This document shows, in pieces, positions 10,708 to 21,889 of a stretch of DNA of 64,000 bases. Origin of the DNA: Micractinium sp. NFX-FRZ (taxonomy: Eukaryota; Chlorophyta; Trebouxiophyceae; Chlorellales; Chlorellaceae); contig JAPTJF010000021.1 in the NCBI GenBank assembly GCA_029339195.1, positions 124,001-188,000 on the forward strand. The letters run 5' to 3'. Each line of letters opens with the position of its first letter. Within the stretch, counting starts at the first letter, position 1. Under the pieces are notes generated by a model. The model worked only from the letters and a program-made list of their open reading frames with translations, did no database searches and was not told where the DNA came from. The translations under genes and the position numbers were made by a program.

Positions 10708-13700
10708 TCATGCGGCCTGCGGGCTGGCAGCGGGCGCGGGTGCAGCCTCGTCAGTACCATCGTCCACGCCGTTGGCGCCGTTCTGGTCGGGGGCAGCGGC
10801 GGTGGCGGTGGCGTCGCTGGCCTCAGTGCCTTCCTGCCCGCTGGCCTTCTGCTGCTCGTAGTCTTTGAGCTGCGCACCCAGGCTGCAGGCGGGGGAGCGG
10901 GGAATGGTGTGTAGGGAGGAGTGCGGGGAATTTGCAGGGAAAGAGGGCTGCGCTCCCATGCTGCAGGAGGAGGAGGAGGTGTGAAGAGGGAGGGCCGGGC
11001 GGCAGCGCGGCAGGCTGACGGAAGGGTCCTCCTGCCAGCTACCGCGCTGCCACCGCCCACCTCCATAACAATGCGCGCACAGCTAAGCCATCTCACCAAC
11101 ACCCCGATGCCCACAGCCAGCCCTCCTGCCAGCTGCCTCGCCTCATGTCCGCTCACCTCATGACAGCGCGCAGCCAGGAGGAAGCAGGGCACCTCACCAA
11201 TGCCCCCAGCCAGCCCCCCAGCCATCTACCCTCGCATTGAGCCAGTGCCGACCTCATGACGGCGCACAGCTAAGCCACCTCACCAATGCCCACAGCCAGC
11301 CCTCTGCTGCCACCGCTCACCTCATGACGGCGCGCAGCCAAGAGAAGATGACGCCGACAAAGGCGGCGGCGATGACGGGCATGGAGGCGGAGATGGAGCC
11401 CAGCAGCAGCAGCATGGCCTGCGTGATCCACGCGCCGCCTGCACAGGAGGGAGCAGGAGGGTGAAGCGGGAGGTGGGTGGGGCGGCGGGAGCAGGAGAGC
11501 GTGCAGGAAGCGGGGGCAAGGACGTGCTTACAAGAGCTGCGCATGCCCGGGAGCAAGGCTGGGCCTTTGGCCCATGCGCCAAATGCCCCGCAGCCCTGCA
11601 TACGCACGGCCTGTGCTATGCCATCGAGCGGGCGGGCGGGCAGCCGAGAGGGCGGGCCGGCGGGCGGGTGCGCACCTGACTTGCCGATCTGGCTGCCCAG
11701 CAGGTCCACCGCTGCCTTGCCCTTGCTCTTCTCCTCCCGGCTCATCTCGATGTACACCTGTGGGAGGAGCATACAGAACGAGTCAGGGACGGGCTGGGGT
11801 GAGAAAAGATGAGGCAGGCATGCAGGCAGGAAGGCAGGCAGGCGGGCAGGCAGGCGGGCGGGCAGGCAGGCGGGCGGGTGGGCAGGCAGGCAGGCAGGCA
11901 GGCGGGCAGGTGGGCAGGCAGGCAGGCAGGCGGGCGGGTGGGTAGGCAGGCGGGCAGGCAGACAGAGCACCCAGTACCCTTCCACTCATCTCCATCTGTC
12001 CACCCCACCCCACCACCCTGCCCCACACACCATCTCCTTGGCTGGGTCAAACAGGCTGAACTTGGAGCTGCGGGCAAACACCTGCGGGAAGGAGGTGGCA
12101 AAAGCCCATGGCAGGGGTGAACAAACAATGGTGAGTGGTTAATGAAACATGCAGCAGCTGCGCGCAGTCCCGAGGAGCAGCCGTGGTGGGGCGCCCTGCC
12201 TGCCATGTGCCCAGCCCCCAGCCTGTCCCACATGCCTTCACACCCTCCTCTACTGCTTCCGCAGGTCTGCACTGCGCCATCCTCACCCCTCCTGCGTCAC
12301 CGTGCCCGCCGTAAGGCCTGCCACCTGTAGGAGCCCTCGATTCCCTCCCCATCACATACGCATGCCCCCAATCCACCCTAATCCACAAAGAAATCGTGAG
12401 GAACGCCCCACCTGCGTCACCGCGCCCGCCATCACGCCCGCCACCGCCATGGCGGCGGGGTCCATCCCCATCACGCTGATGCCCTGGTTGGCGGCCAGGG
12501 ACAGGCCAAAGAAGCCGGCACCCGCAGCCAGCATGATGGCCGGGGTGGCGGAGGCGGCGGCCATCCAGCCAAAGTCTGCAGGGGGAGGAGAGGTTGGAGG
12601 GTGGGGAGTGGGTGGTGAGGCAATGAGCAGGTGTGGTGGTGACGGCTGGGGGCACGGAGGTGCCATCCAGACGCCATCCATAATCAAAGTCTTGCAGGCA
12701 CCTGGAAGGCACACTTGGCCAGCATGAGCACAGCACAGCACAGCGCAGGCGCAGCATGGCTTGCACGCAGGTCCACCCACTGTCTGATTGTCACTCACAC
12801 TGGAAGACAAACTTGCCCAGCAGCATGAGGGCGATGGTGCACCAGCCGGTGGCGATGGACACGTCGGCAAGCACAGACTGCAGGCGGGGGAGCAGGGTTT
12901 GGGTGAGGAGGGCGGTGTGAAATGTAAAAAGCGTGTGGGGCCGGGTGTGTGGGTTGCAGGCGTGCACGAGGGCCATGTGTGACATGGGGAGGAGGGCACA
13001 CATGCACACGGCCGGCAACCAAGCTTGCTGGTGGGCAGGGCGCACTGGTACGCCACTTGTGTGTGCGGGAGAGCGCGCGTCGCCACAACCAACACCAATT
13101 CCACCATCTGACCAGAACCCCAGCCTTCCTAGTTTGCACCCCAGGCTGCCGCCGCGCGCACCTGGTATGCCGCGGCCGTGGGATAGAGCGCACGCAGCTG
13201 GCCCTTCCAGGCAAACTCAAACAGGCGGTGGCTGACGCCGTAGGAGACCACCAGCAGGGCCAGGTTCATGATCTGCGCGGGAGGCAGGAACAGACAGATG
13301 TGTGATTCAACTGTAGTAGCAATTTAACCAAGGGTTAGCCTCCCCTGCCCCTGTCAGGGTCGGACCCTTGCAGTGCTCTCCACCCCACCCTTGCCCGCCC
13401 ACCGCTCTCGGGGGCACAAATCCTCCCCCGACAACACCCGCCTCCCCTGCCTGCCCACCTTGGGGCTGCTCTTGATCACGGCAAAGCTCTCCCCCAGGCT
13501 CCCCTTCTTCTTCTTCTTCTTGCCCTTGGGCGACTTGGGGCTGCTGGCCTGGAAATCAATCGCGCAGTAGTCGCCCACACACCAGCTGCAAGGGGTGGTA
13601 AACCCAATATGGGTGTTGAGAGCCAGAGTGGCAATGCGGTTTGGGCTGAAGGGCAGCAGCGGGCGGCATTACAAGGGACCGGCTTGCATGTGCCAGGGAA

Positions 13701-16700
13701 GTGCAGGGTGCATGGTGCTTGTGTTGGAAGGACGGATCAGCAGCCTCTGCTTCGGGAAAAGGAGTCATTGCGGGTAGTAACCGCACAGGACGTGCGGCAC
13801 TGGTACGTTGCTCAGTTGCAACCGTAAGGTTGTTCGTCACGGGCCGGGTGTGTGTGCTGTGCAGGCATGTGTGTGCACATGGCTGTTGTGGTGTGCAGGC
13901 ATGTGTGTGCACATGAGCGCAGTGGTGCCGGCATGCGTATGTATGTGGTGCAGCAGTGGTGCAGCAGGCATGTTGCATGTGCATCAACACGCCCAGTCAT
14001 GACAGGCATTAGCATCTCCCCATCCCGCCGCCCCTCCTGCCGAACCCCACCTGGCCCCCACATTGATCTTGCAAGCACCACAAACCTGCTCAGCACAAAA
14101 CTTTGACTGCCACAAGGAGCGCCCCCCTGCCTCCCCCGGCCCTGGCCTCCACCTCCCACCAATACATTTTTCACGCGCCCAAACACACGCCACACCACAG
14201 CCATCCCACCTGTCGAGCGCAAGCTTGGCTACCACCATGAGCGCCGTCATGGCCACGATGCCGCCCACCAGGTAGTTCAGCATGGCCTGAGGAGGGCCGG
14301 AGGCAAGGATACAAGAGTGAGGCTAGGAGGGGAGGGGAGGGGAGGGTAGAGGCAGAAGGAGAGCACGAGGGGACGGCAGGGGCGGGAAAGGGGCCTGGGG
14401 GACCACCACCGCACACACGCATTCCCCGCCAGCACACACACGCGGCCCCCCAGCCAGCACGCCGCCATCCATGCTCTGCTGCTCCCCACCCCCGCTCCTC
14501 CACCCCGCCTGCCCGCCCCGCCCTGCCACACCCGCCCGCCCGCTTGCCTGCGTGCTGCCGCCTGCCAGGGGCACAAGGTGGGAGTTGACCCACTTGACCC
14601 AGCTGCCCGCCAGCACCAGCGCCACGTTGGCGGCGATGCCCATCAGGGGGTAGACCGTCTGTGGGGTAGTAGGGGAGGAAACAGGTTTAAGTTGAGGCAG
14701 GGAGGGGCAGGGCCAGCGCACCCGTTGACAACAAAACTTGTGGGGAAGAGAGAAGAAACGGTAAATACAAAGTGGGCAGGGCAGAGCAGGAGAGGCGACG
14801 ACGCAATGAGGGGTGCGACATCTGAGGGGGAAAGCCGGGCGTGCAGGCGCGAAGAGGCGAGCGGCGGAGGCGGGAGCTCCTCGCCTGTGCCCCACGGACT
14901 GCGCAGACCTTGCTGGCCAGACAACAAAACACGCAACCCAACACATTCGAACAGTAGTGTGCCCTCAACACGAGCAGCTCCTCACCTTGGCCTCGCTAAC
15001 GGTGCAGACCTCGTTGGGCAGAACACCAGCCACATCACACAATCCAACCCATTCGTACCGATGCCAGTCAGAAGAGTCTCACCTTGGCCTCGCTGACGGT
15101 GCAGACCTCGTTGGCGAGGGACCAGAAGAGGACTGAGATGACGACTGATCCCCACAGCTCGCTGGCGCAGTAGAACAAGGAGAAGGTCCAGTACTCGATC
15201 ACTGCAGGAGGTTGAGAGTTGAAGGGTGAAGTGTCAGGTGGCGATCACAATAGAAGACGCCAGAGTGCCAGCGCTTGAGGGTGGGCGAAGCAGAACAGAA
15301 AGACAGGCAAGGGTGGGGGCTTGCAGGTTGACATGTTGTTGACCGCGCCCTCCTTCCCTCACCCACCCTTGAGCAGGCCGTGCAGCCCCTGGGGCACCAC
15401 CGCTGCCGTGGCGGCGTAGAAGCCGTTCAGGTGCAGGGAGCCGTGGAGGGGGTAGAGGACGGCGGTGAAGAGGATGTAGAAGATGATCAGCGGGGAGAGG
15501 GCGGCGTAGAAGACGGAGCGCTGCGAGCGGCAGGGGCACAGCGCACGGGCGGGGAGTTGGGTGAGTCCTCGGGCAAGCTGGGGGCGAGCAGCACGGGGGC
15601 GATCAGTACGGGGGTGACCCCGGGGCAGCAGCGAGGCCATCCCAATGTGTGGCCCCTCCTCCTCCTCTCCACATGTGCCACTCAGTTGTTGTTCTTTCCT
15701 TCCCTCGCCGTGGGCAGCGACTCTATCCCACTGCACCACAACCTCCTCTCAACACAATGAGTTGGTTTATTTAACAACCAAAACTCGACATTTGAGTGCC
15801 ACCCTCACCGTGGGCAGCGCCTCCACCATCTTGCCGTATGCCACAAAGAAGGCCAGGGAGGCGGGCAGCACGACAAAGGAGGCCAGGAAGGGCAGCGTCT
15901 CCGCCCCCGCCGCCGTCACCATGATGGCATCCTTCAAGTTCTGCAGACGGGACGGGATGTGAGGAAGAGGGGACAGGGGCAGAAAGGGGGGAAGGGCAGG
16001 GTTGGGGCAGGGAGGGAGGTCACCATGAAGTGCCCTTCAGGTTGTGCAGATGCAGAGGGACAGGGGGAGAGGGGGCAGGGGGGACGCAGAGGCAGGGTTG
16101 AGGCAGGAAGGTGCGTCTTTCAGGTGATGAAGCAGACATGTGCAGCCAAGAGTTGACATCTGGCTATGTGATCGGCGTGGTTCCCGCAGTCGTCGCCACA
16201 GTGGGCAGGCAGGCGGGCAGGTGGCAGAGCAGGCAGGCGGGCCGGTAGCAGGCAGGTCATGGGGCAGGCAGACATACAGGCACATACGAGGTGTGCAGGG
16301 CGGGGCTGCGGGGCAGAACAAGAGCCACTGCCTGCACCTGCCCTTGCTGCTGCTGCTGCTTGCCTGCAGGATGGGGCCAGGATGCAAAGCAGAGACAAAC
16401 AACACAACAGCCAGCTGCCAGCTGCCTGCCACTGCCTAGGCAGCCCCTGCCCCTGCTCACCTGCAGGATTGTGAGGTTGAAGGAGGCCACAAAGAAGATC
16501 AGGCCGAGCGGCAGCACTTTCTTCCACACCTGCAGGGGCCACGTCAGCGCAGCGCAGCACGCATGACAGGCGTCAGCCACAGCGGGCGCAGCACGTGCTG
16601 ACGGCACGCGCAGCAGCGCAAAGGAGGCACGTGAGCTTCGCACGCGGCAGCTGAACGGCGGCTGGGTGGTGAAGCCACCAGAGCAGCGCAGAATACCGCA

Positions 16701-17575
16701 TGCCAGCCATGCCCCAGCACGTTGCACGGCCGGCTGGCGCCGCTCTGCTGCGCCCCGCCGCGGCCTCTCATTTCCTCGCTGCCGACTCCACATGCTCGCT
16801 GCCCTGCCTGCGGCCCTCCACCTTGCCCACTTGCATGCCGCACCCACCGCCAAAGTGTGCATGCCCCATGGTGGCAGCTGCCAGGCCTGCCAGCTCAAGT
16901 AGGCCACTAGTATGCAGCAAATCGCTGTGGACAGCAGCCGAGGCAGCACCCACCCCCACCCCACCCCACCCACTCACAGCCAGCTGCGGCGGCTGGCTGG
17001 CCTCCTCTTTGGGCACTTTAGGGAAGCTGGCCCGCTTCCACCAGCTGCTGCGCCCCCGCTTCTCAAGGTAATGAGCGTCCTCTTTGCTGAGGGTGGCTGC
17101 CGCCTCCAATGGTAGCTGCAGCACCCGCTGGGGCCAGCTGGACGCCGGCGGCACCGCCTGCTGCTGCTGCCGTGCTGCTGCTGCCCCGCTGCTGCTGCTG
17201 CTGCTGCTGTCGTCCTCGAGCTCGCTATCACTCAGAATCTCATGAGTGGGACTCTCCGCCTCAGCTTCTGAGTCGCTGCCGCTGCTGCTGGGCTGCTGCT
17301 GCTGCTCGGCGCGTGGCGGCGGCACTCGCCGCTGGCGCAGCTGCGGTCGCTGCAGCAGCAGGCGGGGCGCTGCCTGTCGCTGCTGGCGGGCGAGGCTGGG
17401 GAGACCTGTAAAATGGATACGTGGCACCTGGGTGAGTGCAGCACTGCAGCCTGGTTGAATGAGACCAACTGCAGGCAACTGGCCGGCAGCGGCGGCGGCG
17501 GCTGGCCCGGCGGCAGGACTCACCCAAACCCCTGACTGCCTGCGGGCGGCGGCCGGCGATCTGTGACGCTCCCAT
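10708..17575 (-). CDS. NTT: Plastid ATP/ADP translocase (NTT/TLC family)
   Basis: It exchanges ATP for ADP across the plastid inner envelope. Sixteen exons (minus order): 17524-17575, 16978-17405, 16461-16529, 15809-15940, 15367-15520, 15083-15201, 14548-14658, 14210-14286, 13459-13585, 13162-13272, 12799-12877, 12412-12575, 12031-12081, 11676-11757, 11321-11438, 10708-10882. They sum to 682 codons plus stop in one frame. The first 160 residues are an Arg/Gln/Ser-rich leader with an acidic serine stretch, fitting a transit peptide plus linker. The rest is a multi-span membrane core with family hallmarks: LPLGLIFFVASFNLTILQ, KDAIMVTAAGAE, EYWTFSLFYCASELWGS, FWSLANEVCTVSEAK, and the loop KKKKKK. 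A hydrophilic Ala/Asp tail ends the protein. Intron 7 has a GC donor (CAG/GCAAGC). Two introns carry exon-edge copies. It shares an upstream region with the LON-domain gene. The family call is very likely; the plastid location is inferred. Confidence 0.93.
11066..11340. repeat. Exon-15 3' edge copies in translocase intron 15
   Basis: The real exon end plus donor lies at 11315-11340. Copies sit at 11151-11178 (including the donor GCTCAC in plus orientation) and 11253-11273, with a more decayed copy near 11070. The flanking text (CACCAATGCCCACAGCCAGC) is repeated as well, so the unit spans the exon-intron border. Confidence 0.85.
11816..11961. repeat. GGCAGGCGGGCA minisatellite in a translocase intron
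   Basis: There are about 145 bp of GGCA/GGCG tetramers in variable order within the intron between exons 13 and 14. Similar but shorter tracts recur in other introns of the window. Confidence 0.9.
14880..15117. repeat. Exon-6 3' edge copies in translocase intron 6
   Basis: The real exon end with donor is at 15077-15116. A close copy lies at 14980-15018 and a more divergent one begins near 14896, with related spacer sequence between them. The period is about 97 bp. Each of the better copies keeps a GT donor. Confidence 0.85.
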
Positions 17576-17985
17576 GGTACATGCCGAAGGTGCCCTGCGC
17601 TGCGCAGCGCCTGCCCCTACGGGCTGAAGCACTCCCGGCATAGGCGCAGACTGCGGGTGGCGGATTTTCGGCGGGCTGGCTGGCTGCCCAGAGCCTTGTG
17701 CACCGATGCAGATAGGCCTGGGAAGGCGAGGCGGCCTGCACCAGCGCGCAGGGCGAAGTTAGCCAAGCGCTCAAGCGCTATCCTTCGCGCTAAGCTTGCC
17801 GAGCAGCCTCCGCGCCCTGAATTGTTGGCTCCGGAATGCTGGTGAGCTCTGATCACGTGCCACACACCATGTGCGCTCTCCCCAGCCCAGGTTTTCTTCT
17901 TGTGTTTGCCATCTCCTCACCACGACGCATGTTGTGGGCCTCCGACCGTCTAGCACCTTGATCACACGCATAGGTTCCATCCAAG
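17576..17985. promoter_or_regulatory. Shared upstream region of translocase and LON-domain genes
   Basis: The two start codons are 410 bp apart and diverge. I see no convincing TATA box. Both 5' UTRs and both promoters must fit here unless upstream noncoding exons exist. Confidence 0.5.
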
Positions 17986-20784
17986 ATGCAGACACAGGCG
18001 GCCTGCCGACACGGCTGGGCGGCACCAGCCCAGGCCGTGGCACCACAGAAGCGGGGTAGGGGCGCTGTGGGAGTGCCCTCGACGAGCCAAGGGGGAATTC
18101 CGCGCAGCGCCACCACGGGTGGCAGCAGCAGCACACTCACCCACCGGCGGCAGCAGCGGCAGTGGCACCGGCGGCGGCACCTGCAGCGCGCGGCGCCGGC
18201 CGTCGTGGCACAGGCGGGCAGGTGAGCTGGGCGCCAGCCTGCGCTGCACCGGTGACCTCACACCTTCAGCATTGCTGGGAACTTTGTTGGCCACCACCGC
18301 CGCTGCTGTCCACCTGCAGCCCCTCCCCCTGTATGGCACCGCCCGCTCTGCAGGAGCGCCGAGCTCCGCCCCGGCGGCACGCGGGAGCGGCTGCCCATCT
18401 TCCCCCTCAGCATCGTGGCACTCCCCTCGGCGGACGTGCCCCTCCAAATCTTTGAGGCGCGCTACCGGGTGCTATTTAGCACGCTGATGGCAGGCACAGA
18501 CGGGTGAGCGGCATAGGCACACAGCCTGCGGGGCGGGCAGGCGCAAATTGCGCTGCTCCCTCTCACCGGCCCTGGTGCTTCCTACCAGCCCTGCTGCTTC
18601 TCACGGGCCCTGCCGTTGTCACGGGAGCCGTTGTCATGGGAGCCGTGCTGGCGGGTTGTTGCGACAAGTGGCAGCGAGCACAGTCCTCCCGCACGGCCGC
18701 ACCTGCTGCCATGCCGCAGCTGGCTGCCTGGCCTCTGCCTGCTGCGGCGCCTCAGGCTGTGCGGCCCGCCTCACCGGCTGCGGAAATTGCTCACCCCTGC
18801 CGCTAAGTCGGGCGGCCACTGTGTGCTTCTCACCGCCAGGCTTCATCTTCTTTTGATCACCGCCTCCTCACTTCATTGCCTGACAGTGTTGTCCGTCTCT
18901 CTCAACCCTGTTGCCTCCCGCAGTATTGAGGAGGGGCTGGTCAACACAGAGAAGCCGTGGTGCGGCAGCCGCCGCTTTGGCATGGCCTTCTACGACCCCC
19001 AAAGCCAGGTGGGCAGCCGTTTCCCATGCGCTTTGGGGCTGAGGTGGCAGAAGAGCAGGCAATCAGCAGCGACCAGAAACTGCTTGTATGACCGAGGCAG
19101 TGGCATTAATGACGCTCCAAAGCCAGGTGGGCGCCCGGTTCCCATGCACTGCACGTTGGCCTCCATTGGCACGCTGCTAGAGATCACTGACCTCGGCCCC
19201 GCCCCCCCGCCTGCCCGCCTGCCGCACTTTTACCATGCCAATGCCAATGCCAACTGTCTCTCCATGTGCTCCTCTTTCCCCCTCCCCAGGGCCTGGCCTC
19301 CATTGGCACGCTGCTGGAGATCACCGACCACGCCAACCTGGAGGACGGGCGCATACTGGTAAACAACGTGGGCAAGCAGCGCTTCAAAATCCTCGAGGTG
19401 GGTGAGCTGGCAGCTGGGGTGTTTGGGCTAAATGGAGATGGATATGTCCTTTGCAGATGTGGTGGGGAGTGTGTGGGGTGGGGTGGGGTGGGGGGGGGGG
19501 GGGTAAGTAGTGGTACAGGCCTGGGAGGCGTGGGGACGGGGGGGGCGGAGGGAGGGCTGCAGGGGTTTGCAACCAATGAGCCAGTTGGGCCGAGCAGCGT
19601 GTCAAGGTTGTGTGCAGTTGCGCAACACTGCACACATTGGTGCCACTGCTTTCTTGGGAGGTTGTTGCCTCCGCTGGTCTGCGAGGTGGCGTGTGATACA
19701 TCTGCAAGGTGTCACGTGCATGTGCCCCTCCTTGGTTGAGGCACCTCCTTGGTTCCTTCCCTCCTTGGTTGAGGCCAGCTTAGAGCCACAACTGCTGATC
19801 ATCTTAGCGTCTGCCATTTGAATTCCAATCTTTGCACTTGCCCAACCCGTCCCTTGAGCAGGTGGTTGAGGAGAAGCCCGTGCTGATTTGTGACGTGGAG
19901 TACCTGGCGGATGCGGAGGACGAGGAGGGGGACACACCAGAGGTGCGCTTGTGCTTGTGGCGGTGGGGCAGCGGGCGTGGGAGGCCCCCGCACGTTGTTG
20001 GGTGCAGCTGGGAGTGGACGCAGCACCGGCAGAAACAACCCCAGGCGATGCAAGCTTGTTTTGCGACTGCGTGGCTTTGGGGAAGGTGGCGTGGCCGGCC
20101 TAGCAGGCTGGGCCTGGCCAGGCGGTGGGGCGCGTGTGCCATTTCTGCCCTCCCAACCCGCTGGCGGCGCTCCTGCGGGCGCCTGGGGTGACAGCCGTGC
20201 AGCTGTCCTCCACCTTCTCTGGCGGCACACGCCCACCTCGCCCACAAACCGCTGCCCGTTCAACTGTCCTCTCTGTGTTGCAGGCCCACACTCTGGCACG
20301 GGAGGTTGCCGACCTGTTCCGCAACGTCGTCTCCCTCAGCGTCAAGCTGCGGGACACCACGGTCCCCTCCGACCTCGCCAACCCGCGCCAGCTGGCTGAG
20401 CTGGCGCCACGCGAGCTCAGCTTCTGGGTGGCTTCCCTGTTTGCGGGCAACCCCTACCAGGTGGGTGGGCTTTCAAGAGTCAATGTTGACTCAGTATTTG
20501 CCTGCGTACCAGGTTCGTGGGGCTGCTTGTTCGCTCATTTCTTGGTGGGTCTGTTCTGCCCCATGCCCCACCTCAACTTTTTATTGCTGTGCCCCCATAC
20601 TGCCCTGCAGCAACAGGCGCTGCTTGAGGAGGAGACCACCCTTGGGCGGCTCAAGGCGGTACAGGAGCTGCTGAGCGGTACCGTCAAGTACCTCTCCGCC
20701 CAGGCCGCCCTGCAGTCCGCCTTCAAGACCACGGGAGGCGGCGGCAACAGCGACATCGCGCCCCCCTCTGGCGGACCAGACTAA
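17986..20784 (+). CDS. LON substrate-binding-domain protein, probably plastid targeted
   Basis: This is a stand-alone LON N-terminal domain (as in the N-terminal part of Lon proteases) without AAA or peptidase domains. Exons: 17986-18221, 18354-18503, 18924-19008, 19290-19397, 19862-19942, 20284-20460, 20611-20784, all with GT-AG borders and matched phases; 336 residues. The N-terminal about 85 residues are rich in Ala, Arg, Gln and Ser with few acids, as in a chloroplast transit peptide. The domain follows: LPIFPLSIVALPSADVPLQI, then FEARYRVLF, GLASIGTLLEITD, GRILVNNVGKQRFKILE, and a C-terminal helical part (LAPRELSFWVASLFAGNPYQ, then LLEEETTLGRLKAVQELL). The family in plants includes small plastid proteins of unclear role; binding of unfolded substrate is inferred. 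Intron 3 holds partial copies of exons 3 and 4. Confidence 0.87.
19119..19192. repeat. Partial copies of exon 3 end and exon 4 start inside LON-gene intron 3
   Basis: CAAAGCCAGGTGGGC near 19120 repeats the exon 3 donor (about 19000-19014). The 37 bp at 19156-19192 repeat the start of exon 4 (19293-19329) with only a few changes. So a unit covering both intron borders was apparently copied and shortened. Confidence 0.85.
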
Positions 20785-21889
20785 CTGAATGGTGTGATGC
20801 TGCCACAGTGCTGTGTGATGCTGCCACATGAGCGAGGCAGGTGAAGCAATTCATCGCCTGCCTCGGGCCAGGCCTTTCCCTTGTACCAGATTGTCCAGCC
20901 ACGTCCCCTGCCGCTCAGCAGGCACGCCCTACTGAAGCTCTCGAAGCTGCTGCCGTGCTCTAGCTCTCGCCTGAATTGTGCTGCTCGTTCGACGTTGTGA
21001 GCGCGAGCCGCCGGGTGGACGCCCACCTGCCCGCGCCCCGCCCCCATTTTAGTCGCCCCCGGGCCATTTCCCACCATTTTGGGCGATCTGATTTCATGCT
21101 TTCCGGGGGGAAGGCCGGCCCGCCCGCTCTCGCCCGTGCCCCCCCTCCCCTGTTGTGTGCCCCAAAGCAACCCCCGCCCTGCTCCCTTTCAGACCCCAAT
21201 TCTCTCCTGCACGCGCTGCCGCTGTCCACAGATCTCCGCAGAATGCACCCCTCGCCTCATGCACCCATCCCCCCGGCCCCCGCCTTTTGGCCCGCCTGCT
21301 CCCTCCTCCGCCTCCCAGGCATCGGGCCCCTGCTTGCCAGTTATCTTTATCTTCCTTACAACAGCCGGCGGCGCTGTCTGGCCGGCCCTGTAAACCAACC
21401 AAAACTGAGTTGCCGCGTGCTGTGGAAAGCCCGGTGCTCAGAGCGAGGGAAACGTGGGAGGGAATGTGGGTCGGAAGCAGAGGGTCACGCGGAGCAGTGG
21501 CGCAAGATTGTCAGGCAAGGCCAGGTGGACGGCAGCTGGGGAGGGGTGCGGAGCAAACCAGTGGTGGACAACAAATGCTGCACTGGACGCGTGAAGAGTG
21601 GGAAGGCGCGCGCAGTGCCGGGGAATGAAACAGAGCACGGCATGCAAGGGGGGCAACCGAGGGGTTGTGCAGGCGGGCTGGAGCCGAGGGGGGCAAAGAA
21701 TGTGAACAACAGCGCACAGCTGGGGGCGCTGCAGAGGCGTGCGCTGCAACTAAACACGTGAGCCTGCTTGCTGCTGCGCCAGGTGGCATGCCGCATCAGT
21801 CAGCTGCGTGTGGCTCTGGGCTGTCGTAACATGCACGTCGCAGCAGTTATTTCGAACGTCAGCTTGAGCGACAGTTATGCTGCAGCTGC
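20785..21889. other. Intergenic region between convergent genes
   Basis: It lies between the LON-domain stop and the SnRK1-beta stop. No gene is supportable. It holds a candidate TGTAA at 21389-21393 on plus and a TTACA (TGTAA on minus) at 21356-21360. Confidence 0.55.

Noticed and set aside
11809..12028. Pro/Cys-Leu-rich frames at the GGCA minisatellite
   Set aside because: The reading is repetitive and the tract lies in an intron of the translocase whose flanking exons join in phase.
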